Source of the DNA: Microbacteriaceae bacterium
GTDB lineage: Bacteria; Actinomycetota; Actinomycetes; Actinomycetales; Microbacteriaceae
NCBI GenBank assembly: GCA_022701925.1
Contig: JAKONM010000328.1
Coordinates: 1 to 15,619 of the forward strand
Length of the DNA stretch: 15,619 bases
Reading direction: 5' to 3'
Of the stretch, positions 5,080 through 10,897 are shown piece after piece (position 1 is the stretch's first letter; every line of letters begins with the position of its first letter). The notes under the pieces are model-generated. The model did not search any database. It was not told the origin of the DNA and saw only the letters and a list, made by a program, of their open reading frames with translations. The position numbers and the translations under genes were made by a program.

Positions 5080-7371
5080 TCAGGACTGCAGCAGGTCCGC
5101 GCGCGACACGCCGCCGCGGCGCCACTCCACGACCCGCCAGCGCCGCTGCATGGCCTGCCGCGCCAGCCGCGCGTCGGGGTTCACCGCGGTCGCCGTGCCG
5201 ACCAGCGACAGCCAGGGCAGGTCGGCCACGCTGTCCCCGTACGCGTAGGACGCCGACAGGTCGTACCCGCCGTGCTGCGCCGCCCGCGTCAGCCAGACGG
5301 CGCGGGCCTCGTCGACCAGGGGAGGGGCGCCCAGGTAGCCGGTCAGCGTGCCGTGCTCCTCGTGCATCGTGCCGGCGACGACCTCGTCGAACAGGTGGGC
5401 CAGCGGCTCGGCCAGCACGCCGATGGAGCCCGTGATCAGCACCGTGCGGTGCCCCGCGGCGCGGTGCTGCCGCACGCGCTCCAGCGCGTCGGCGCTGGCG
5501 TGCGCCAGCAGCACGTCGGTGTAGCGGCCGCGCACGGCGCCGGTCAGGCGGGCGCTCGGCATCCCCGCGTACCGGCGCAGGAAGGTGCGGATGAACTCGC
5601 CGCGGTCGCGCCGCTCGGCCGCCAGGTAGGCGGGCAGGCGCGTGATGATCGACGCGGCCTCGCCCAGTGCCGCGGCGTTGCCGCCCTCCGACTGCCGCAC
5701 CCACAGCAGCTGCTGCACGATGTTGGAGTCGACGACGGTGCCCTCGAGGTCGAACACGGCCAGCACGTCGGTGCGCTGCGGCAGCGCCGGCGCCGAGGTC
5801 GGCGTCGGGGCGCCGCGGTCGCGGCCGCGCGAGAAGACGCGCATCAGCTGCGTGACCGCGGGCACGTGCACCCGCTGCAGGTAGTCGGGCCAGTCGATGC
5901 GGGTGACGTCGAAGCCCTCGTCGGGCCGGTCGGCGGGGATTCGCGCGTTCAGGGCGCGCGCCTCGGCGTCGTCGAAGATGACCTCCGTGCCCACGTAGGC
6001 GCGGTAAAGGTCGGACAGGGTGCGCATCGACGCGACGTCGCGCTTCCGCTTGCCCATGGTCTTCTGCCACGAGCGGGTGCGGGGCGTCGACGGCAGCCGG
6101 TCCAGCACCGAGTTGGCGGCGCCGACCAGCCGCTCCGCCTGCACCAGGGAGCGCTCGACGCTGCGGTCGCCGCGGAAGCGCCACGTGGGCATGCCGTCGG
6201 TGGCGCCCGGGGTGTCGGGGATCGGGTTCGCCGTGAAGTACTCGCGCACGTGCCCGTACATCTCGTGGAACGGCAGCGGGTTGCTCGCGCCGCTCGCGAC
6301 GTGCAGGTACCGCGGCCCGCCCGCGGCGGGCGGGGTGGCCGCGGCGGCCAGGATCGCGTTCACCACGAAGTCGACCGGCACGATGTCCAGCACGCTGTCG
6401 GGCACGCCGGGGAAGTCGGGCAGCTGCCCGCGGCCGAAGGCCAGGATCAGCGGGTCGGCCACCTTGAACCCGTCGATCCAGCCGGGCGCGGGGTGCACGA
6501 GCGCGCTCTCGATGACGCTGGGCCGCACGACCGACAGCCGGTGCTCGGCGCCCCACAGCTCCTCCGCGGCCCGCTCCGCGAGGGCCTTGGTCAGCGTGTA
6601 GACGTCCGTCCAGCCGAGGCTCTGCGCCCGCGCGCGGCCCGCCAGCACCAGGCGCGACTTGACCCACTCCACGCGCGCCGCTTCGGCGGCGTGCGCCACG
6701 GCCTGCGGGCCCTCCTTGCCGTGCTGAGCCCGCGCCTCCGCCATCAGCGTGCGCAGCACGCCCGGCTCGCGGCTGCGCAGCTCCATGCGCTGCCGCGCCG
6801 CGGCCGCCGCGTCGGACTCGACGCGCCAGTCGGCGTCGTGGTCCAGGCGGGCCTCGGGCAGCACGCCTTTGCGGATGCCGCCGACGTAGCAGGTGCTCAC
6901 GTGCACGACGTGGGGGTCGGTGCCGGTGGCGGCGAGCGCGGTGTAGAGGTTGCGGGCACCGCCGGTGTTCGTGGCGAACGCCTCGTCGATCGGCGGGTCG
7001 AACGACACCGTCGACGCGCTGTGCAGCACCACGTCCAGGTCGCCGGGCAGCTCGCCGACGTCGTTCAGGGAGCCCTCCAGGGCGCTGACGCGCTCCGCGA
7101 AGACCCGCTCCGCCTCCTCGCGGCCCAGGGCCTCGCGCCACGCCTTGAAGACGGGCTTCGACAGCAGCTTGCGCACCCGGTCGTCCGCGCCCTGGCCGGC
7201 CTTGCCGCGCACCAGCAGCGTGACGCGGGTGTCGGGGTGGCTGGCAAGCAGCCGCTCCAGCACGGCCTGCCCGACGAAACCGGTGCCGCCGGTCAGTAGC
7301 ACGTGGCCCGACAGCCGTCCGACGGGTTCGGTGGATCTCGCGCCGGCACCGGCGACGGCTGCGTTCGTCAT
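5080..7371 (-). CDS. Fatty acyl-CoA reductase fused to a HAD-IB-type domain
   Basis: 763 residues in three parts. Residues 20-430 are an extended-SDR NAD-binding_4 (FAR/thioester-reductase) domain with GGTGFVG (28-34), STCYVGG (159-165) and catalytic YTLTK (Tyr258, Lys262). Residues 435-510 resemble the FAR C-terminal domain (RAYVGTEVIFDDAEA, IDWPDYLQRVHVP). Residues 535-750 are a HAD domain with motif I FDLEGTVVDSN (Asp541, Glu543), motif II LITGS (near 646) and motif IV YGDSVADLP (711-719). The expected product is a fatty alcohol from acyl-CoA or acyl-ACP. Motif I has Glu where the acid/base Asp usually sits, and the motif III lysine position appears to be Arg690 (VDEAR), so phosphatase activity is doubtful. 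The ATG at 7371 has no Shine-Dalgarno and a TACGAT hexamer 9 bases upstream, suggesting a leaderless message. It diverges from the SDR gene and leads the operon continuing into the methyltransferase and aldolase genes. Confidence 0.92.
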   Translation of the reverse strand: MTNAAVAGAGARSTEPVGRLSGHVLLTGGTGFVGQAVLERLLASHPDTRVTLLVRGKAGQGADDRVRKLLSKPVFKAWREALGREEAERVFAERVSALEGSLNDVGELPGDLDVVLHSASTVSFDPPIDEAFATNTGGARNLYTALAATGTDPHVVHVSTCYVGGIRKGVLPEARLDHDADWRVESDAAAAARQRMELRSREPGVLRTLMAEARAQHGKEGPQAVAHAAEAARVEWVKSRLVLAGRARAQSLGWTDVYTLTKALAERAAEELWGAEHRLSVVRPSVIESALVHPAPGWIDGFKVADPLILAFGRGQLPDFPGVPDSVLDIVPVDFVVNAILAAAATPPAAGGPRYLHVASGASNPLPFHEMYGHVREYFTANPIPDTPGATDGMPTWRFRGDRSVERSLVQAERLVGAANSVLDRLPSTPRTRSWQKTMGKRKRDVASMRTLSDLYRAYVGTEVIFDDAEARALNARIPADRPDEGFDVTRIDWPDYLQRVHVPAVTQLMRVFSRGRDRGAPTPTSAPALPQRTDVLAVFDLEGTVVDSNIVQQLLWVRQSEGGNAAALGEAASIITRLPAYLAAERRDRGEFIRTFLRRYAGMPSARLTGAVRGRYTDVLLAHASADALERVRQHRAAGHRTVLITGSIGVLAEPLAHLFDEVVAGTMHEEHGTLTGYLGAPPLVDEARAVWLTRAAQHGGYDLSASYAYGDSVADLPWLSLVGTATAVNPDARLARQAMQRRWRVVEWRRGGVSRADLLQS

Positions 7372-7379
7372 CGGGTCCG

Positions 7380-7386
7380 TATCGTA
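7380..7386. promoter_or_regulatory. Shared bidirectional -10 element between FAR-HAD and SDR genes
   Basis: The 7 bases TATCGTA read as TATCGT on the plus strand (7380-7385), 8 bases before the SDR GTG. On the minus strand they read as TACGAT (7386-7381), 9 bases before the FAR-HAD ATG. Both fit TANNNT, and both are close enough for leaderless transcripts in opposite directions. The whole gap between the two start codons is only 22 bases, so any promoter must be here or inside the coding ends. No -35 is evident on either side. Confidence 0.45.
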
Positions 7387-7393
7387 GGGGCCC

Positions 7394-8173
7394 GTGGCGA
7401 CCGCACTCGTGACCGGAGCGACCAGCGGCATCGGGGCGGCGTTCGTACGCGCCCTGGCGCGGCGCGGCTGGGACCTGGTGCTGGTCGCGCGCGACGTCGA
7501 GCGCCTGGAGCGGGACGCGGCGGCGCTCCGCGCGCAGGGCCGGCGGGCGGAGGTGCTGCGCGCCGACCTCTCCGACCGCGCCGACGTCGACCGCGTGGCC
7601 GCCCGGCTCGAGGACGCGTCCGCGCCCGTCGACCTGCTGGTCAACAACGCGGGCTTCTCGGTGCGCGAGCCCCTGACCGGCGTCGACGTGGCGCAGCACG
7701 ACCGCGCCTTCGAGGTCATGGTGCGCGCCGTGCTCGTGCTGTCGGGCGCCGCCGGCCGGGCGATGCGGCAGCGCGGGAGGGGCCGCATCGTCAACGTGTC
7801 CAGCACGGCGGGCAGGATGACGATGGGCGGCTACTCCGCGATCAAGGCGTGGGTCACCGTGTTCTCGGAGGGGCTCGCGAACGAGCTGGCGGGCACCGGG
7901 GTCCGCGTCATGGCGCTCGAGCCGGGGTGGGTGCGCACCGAGTTCCACGAGCGCGCCGGCATCAGCGCCTCCTCCATGCCGGCCGCGCTGTGGCTCGACG
8001 CCGACGACCTGGTGGAGGCGGCGCTGCGCGACCTGTCGCGCGGCCGGGTCGTGTCCACGCCGTCGCTGACGTACAAGGCGCTGATGCTCGCGGTGCGGCA
8101 CGGGCCGCGCGGCGGGGTCCGCCGCATCTCGAGGGCGCTCTCGTCGCGCCGCAGCAGTAGCCTGGCCGAGTGA
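7394..8173 (+). CDS. Short-chain dehydrogenase/reductase (candidate acyl/alkyl-DHAP reductase)
   Basis: 259 residues, classical SDR length. Motifs are the cofactor site TGATSGIG (7-14), LLVNNAG (81-87), catalytic Ser in NVSSTAG (134-140) and YSAIK (Tyr147, Lys151). EPGWVRTEF after the active site is also typical. It is an NAD(P)H-dependent oxidoreductase. The start is the GTG at 7394, since there is no upstream ATG and it gives the normal N-terminus MATALVTGAT. The stop overlaps the acyltransferase start by 4 bases (GTGA, 8170-8173). In yeast (Ayr1) and mammals (PexRAP/DHRS7B) enzymes of this fold reduce acyl- or alkyl-dihydroxyacetone phosphate. With an ADPS-like gene two cistrons away, that role is a reasonable inference here, but SDR substrates cannot be read from sequence. 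Confidence 0.92.
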   Translation: MATALVTGATSGIGAAFVRALARRGWDLVLVARDVERLERDAAALRAQGRRAEVLRADLSDRADVDRVAARLEDASAPVDLLVNNAGFSVREPLTGVDVAQHDRAFEVMVRAVLVLSGAAGRAMRQRGRGRIVNVSSTAGRMTMGGYSAIKAWVTVFSEGLANELAGTGVRVMALEPGWVRTEFHERAGISASSMPAALWLDADDLVEAALRDLSRGRVVSTPSLTYKALMLAVRHGPRGGVRRISRALSSRRSSSLAE

Positions 8174-8901
8174 CGTCGCGGGTTCCAACGGTCAAGCCCG
8201 CCCGCTCCGAAGACCCGGACGTGCGTTTCGACCGGTACACGTCCCGCTGGATGGCGATGGCGCGGTTCGTCGCGCAGCGGATCCTGCTCAGCGCCGTCGT
8301 CCGCAGCGTCATCTCGGTGCGGATCCTCGGCCGGGAGCGGCTGGCGGGCCTCAAGGGCGCGTTCGTGGTCGTGGCGAACCACTCCAGCCACCTGGATGCG
8401 CCGCTGATCTTCACCACCCTGCCGCGCCGGCTGGCCCGCTACCTGTCCGCGGGAGCCGCGGCCGACTACTTCTTCGACGTGAAGTGGCGCAAGGGGCTGA
8501 CCGCGCTGTTCTTCAACGCCTTCCCCATCCACCGCTCCGGCGTCGACCGGCCCGCCTCCGAGGCCCGCGCGCTGCTGCGCCGCGGCGTGCCGCTGCTGGT
8601 CTTCCCGGAGGGCACGCGCAGCCGCACCGGCCGCATCGGCGCGTTCAAGTCGGGCGCCGCGGCGCTCGCCAACAGCGAGTCGGTGCCGTGCGTGCCGGTC
8701 GCGATCATCGGCGCCTCCCTCGCGCACCCGCGCGGGTCGAAGTGGCCGAAGCCCGGGAGGCTGCCGGTGGGCGTCGTCTTCGGCGAGCCGGTCTGGGCCG
8801 AGGCCGGCGAGCCGCCGGCCGAGTACATGCGCCGCGTCCGCGGCGAGGTGCAGCGCCTGCACGAGGAGCACGCCCCCGCGGTCCTGTCCCAGGGCCGCTG
8901 A
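8170..8901 (+). CDS. PlsC-type glycerolipid acyltransferase
   Basis: 243 residues, usual for 1-acylglycerol-3-phosphate acyltransferases. The four acyltransferase blocks are visible: ANHSSHLD (His71, Asp76; the HX4D catalytic pair), FFNAFPIHRSG (about 114-124), VFPEGTRSRTG (about 144-154) and VPCVPVAIIGA (about 172-182). Residues 28-55 are fairly hydrophobic and may associate with the membrane. The GTG start overlaps the TGA of the SDR gene (GTGA), so translation is coupled. It could acylate the sn-2 position of lysophosphatidate or its alkyl analogue, or act as the dihydroxyacetone phosphate acyltransferase feeding the next gene's product; sequence alone does not decide. Only 20 bases separate its stop from the ADPS-like start. 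Confidence 0.92.
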   Translation: MTSRVPTVKPARSEDPDVRFDRYTSRWMAMARFVAQRILLSAVVRSVISVRILGRERLAGLKGAFVVVANHSSHLDAPLIFTTLPRRLARYLSAGAAADYFFDVKWRKGLTALFFNAFPIHRSGVDRPASEARALLRRGVPLLVFPEGTRSRTGRIGAFKSGAAALANSESVPCVPVAIIGASLAHPRGSKWPKPGRLPVGVVFGEPVWAEAGEPPAEYMRRVRGEVQRLHEEHAPAVLSQGR

Positions 8902-8921
8902 ACCGTCCGGAGGACCTCCAG

Positions 8922-10643
8922 ATGACCGATCTCGTCACCCCGACCGCCGCCGACCGCGAGGACGCGGCTGCGGTGCGGGAGTCGCCCGTCGCCCACATGA
9001 AGTGGTGGGGCTGGGGCGTGCCCGGCGTGGCATTCCACCACGAGGACAAGCCCGGCTTCGCGCCGTTCGTGAAGAAGGCCGTGGGCATCGACCTGCACGC
9101 GGTCGAACCGCTCGTGCAGCCCGACTTCGCCGACCTGGCCGTGCCCGCGTCCCAGGCGCCCGAGGCCCTGCGCGAGGCGCTGGCGCTGGCCGTGGGCGCC
9201 GGAGGCGTGCGGGACGACGACCTGGACCGCGTCGTGCACACCTACGGCAAGAGCATCCGCGACCTGATCCGCGTGCGCGCCGGCGACCTGCCCCGCGTGC
9301 CCGACCTGGTCGTCTACCCGTCGGACGAGGACGCCGTGCAGCGCGTCGTCGAGGCGGTCGTCGCCGCCGACGCGGTGCTGATCCCGTTCGGCGGCGGCAG
9401 CAACATCGCCGGCTCCCTCGAGCCCGACCCCGCCGAGCGGCGCCCGATCGTCTCCGTGGACCTCGGCCGGCTCGACCGGGTGCTGTCGATCGACGAGCAG
9501 TCGTCGACCGCGCGCATCCAGGCGGGCGCGCTGGGGCCGTCCATCGAGGCGCAGCTGAACCCCCGCGGCTGGACCATCGGGCACTTCCCCGACTCCTTCA
9601 CCCACTCCAGCCTCGGCGGCTGGATCGCCACCCGGTCGTCGGGCATGCAGTCGGACAAGTACGGCGACATCGCCGACATCGCCCGGGGCATGCGCGTGGC
9701 GCGGCCGGGCGGCCTGCTCGACGTCCGCGCGGTGCCGTCGGCCTCGACCGGGCCCAGCGTGCGCGAGATGGTGCTCGGCAGCGAGGGCCGCCTCGGCGTG
9801 ATCACGGAGGCGACGGTGCAGGTGCACCGCCTGCCCGCCAAGCGCGTGATCCACGCCTACTTCTTCCCGAACTGGCGCGCCGCGTCCAAGGCGATGCGGC
9901 AGATCGCGGAGGGGGACCTGCACCCCGCGATCACCCGCGTCTCCGACTCCCGGGAGAGCGGCTTCTCGCTGGCGACCTCGAAGGAGTCGAAGGGGTTCTC
10001 CGGGCTGGCCCAGAAGGGGCTGTTCGCGTTCCTGAGGAAGCGCGGCTGGAACCTCGACGACCTGTGCCTGTCGTTCATCGGCTACGAGGGCGAGCCCGCG
10101 CACGTCGCGGCCCAGCGCAAGGCCGTCGAGCGGATCGTCAAGCGCAACGGCGGCATCGGCGTCGGCACCGGGCCCGGCGTGCTCTACGACCAGAAGAAGT
10201 TCGACACCCCCTACCTGCGCGACTTCCTGCTGGACCGCGGCACGGCGGGCGACGTGTCCGAGACGAGCGTGCCCTGGTCCGGGCTCGACGCCATGCACGA
10301 CGGCGTCATCGCCGCCGCGGAGCGGGCGTACGCCTCGCTGGGGCGCAAGGGCTGGATCATGAGCCACCTGTCGCACTCCTACCACTCGGGCGCCTGCCTC
10401 TACTTCACGTTCGCGTACGTGATGGGCGACGACCCGCAGGGGGAGTACGACGTGGTGAAGCGGGCGATCCAGGACGCGTTCATCGAGCTCGGCGGCGTGC
10501 CGAGCCACCACCACGGCATCGGCGTGGAGCACGCGGCATGGCTCTCCGACGTGGTCTCCGACCAGGGCGTCGCGATGCTCCGCGGCCTGTTCGCCGCAAC
10601 CGACCCGGGCGACAACCTGAACCCGGCCAAGATCGTCCGCTGA
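8922..10643 (+). CDS. agpS: Alkyl-dihydroxyacetonephosphate synthase-like FAD enzyme (AGPS/ADPS family)
   Basis: 573 residues. The FAD-binding_4 (PCMH) domain spans about 95-305, with RVPDLVVYPSDEDAV, FGGGSN (156-161), GHFPDS (220-225), GGWIATRSSGM (232-242) and GSEGRLGVITEATV. A C-terminal cap and substrate domain follows to 573. Comparing from memory with guinea-pig/human AGPS, functional residues line up: Arg339 (AGPS Arg419), Arg433 in YLRDF (Arg515), Tyr494 in ACLYF (Tyr578) and the triple His 529-531 in SHHHGIG (615-617). MKWWGWG near the N-terminus also matches. AGPS exchanges the acyl chain of acyl-DHAP for a fatty alcohol, forming the ether bond. The ATG at 8922 has GGAGGA 7 bases upstream. 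No peroxisomal signal is expected or seen. Assignment to the AGPS family is strong; in vivo ether synthesis is inference supported by the neighbours. Confidence 0.9.
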   Translation: MTDLVTPTAADREDAAAVRESPVAHMKWWGWGVPGVAFHHEDKPGFAPFVKKAVGIDLHAVEPLVQPDFADLAVPASQAPEALREALALAVGAGGVRDDDLDRVVHTYGKSIRDLIRVRAGDLPRVPDLVVYPSDEDAVQRVVEAVVAADAVLIPFGGGSNIAGSLEPDPAERRPIVSVDLGRLDRVLSIDEQSSTARIQAGALGPSIEAQLNPRGWTIGHFPDSFTHSSLGGWIATRSSGMQSDKYGDIADIARGMRVARPGGLLDVRAVPSASTGPSVREMVLGSEGRLGVITEATVQVHRLPAKRVIHAYFFPNWRAASKAMRQIAEGDLHPAITRVSDSRESGFSLATSKESKGFSGLAQKGLFAFLRKRGWNLDDLCLSFIGYEGEPAHVAAQRKAVERIVKRNGGIGVGTGPGVLYDQKKFDTPYLRDFLLDRGTAGDVSETSVPWSGLDAMHDGVIAAAERAYASLGRKGWIMSHLSHSYHSGACLYFTFAYVMGDDPQGEYDVVKRAIQDAFIELGGVPSHHHGIGVEHAAWLSDVVSDQGVAMLRGLFAATDPGDNLNPAKIVR

Positions 10644-10660
10644 GGTCCCGCGCCCGGGCG

Positions 10661-10698
10661 ACCAGGCGCTCTCCGACGGCCGTCGGAGGGCGCCTGGT
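10661..10698 (+). terminator. 19-bp inverted repeat after the ADPS-like gene (probable terminator hairpin)
   Basis: Bases 10661-10679 and 10680-10698 are reverse complements except for one T opposite G, which still pairs in RNA. Folded as RNA this gives about 17 bp with a 4-base loop (GGCC). It starts 17 bases after the ADPS-like stop codon. There is no U tract after it, so it may be a U-less actinobacterial terminator. Because a TACCAT hexamer begins at its last base, an operator for the pnp promoter is an alternative. Confidence 0.6.
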
Positions 10699-10703
10699 AC
10701 CAT
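10698..10703 (+). promoter_or_regulatory. Candidate -10 (TACCAT) for pnp
   Basis: TACCAT fits TANNNT and sits about 40 bases upstream of the structured pnp leader, which must be inside the transcript. The expected start of transcription would be near 10710. The -35 region would fall inside the 19-bp inverted repeat and has no recognisable TTGACA-like hexamer, so confidence is low. Confidence 0.3.
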
Positions 10704-10744
10704 GGGGTGTCCGAGCGAACGCGCCCGGACGACGGAGCAGACCG

Positions 10745-10853
10745 GCAGGGAGCTGGTCGTTGGTGGTGGACTCCGGAGCCGGCGACGGCACCGTGCTCTT
10801 TCACTGATGACCAGGAGCCGCGACGAGTCGCGGCTTGCTGTGCTCCTCCCTGC
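10745..10853 (+). promoter_or_regulatory. actino-pnp structured RNA leader of pnp
   Basis: Bases here fold into a nested structure. P1 is GCAGGGAG (10745-10752) with CTCCCTGC (10846-10853). P2 is CTGGTC (10753-10758) with GACCAG (10809-10814), extended by imperfect pairing of 10763-10770 with 10797-10804. P3 is a perfect 9-bp arm pair (10816-10824 with 10827-10835) around a GA, effectively closed by a CGAG tetraloop. P1 encloses P2 and P3. The actino-pnp motif is a conserved actinobacterial leader of pnp genes, and the position, the CTGATGACCAGGAG strand and the layout agree with my memory of it. By analogy with pnp leaders cut by RNase III and degraded by PNPase, it may serve autoregulation. 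A covariance-model search would settle the assignment. Confidence 0.75.
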
Positions 10854-10897
10854 GGATCCGTCTGCTCCTTTCACACCACGAAAGGAACCGGAACCTC

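Noticed and set aside
4307..8188. A 1293-codon open frame on the minus strand
   Set aside because: Only its last 255 codons (the PrmC-like methyltransferase) look like protein; the rest is Arg/Pro/Ala-rich and lies out of frame over FAR-HAD and antisense to the SDR. Such frames are expected at this GC content.
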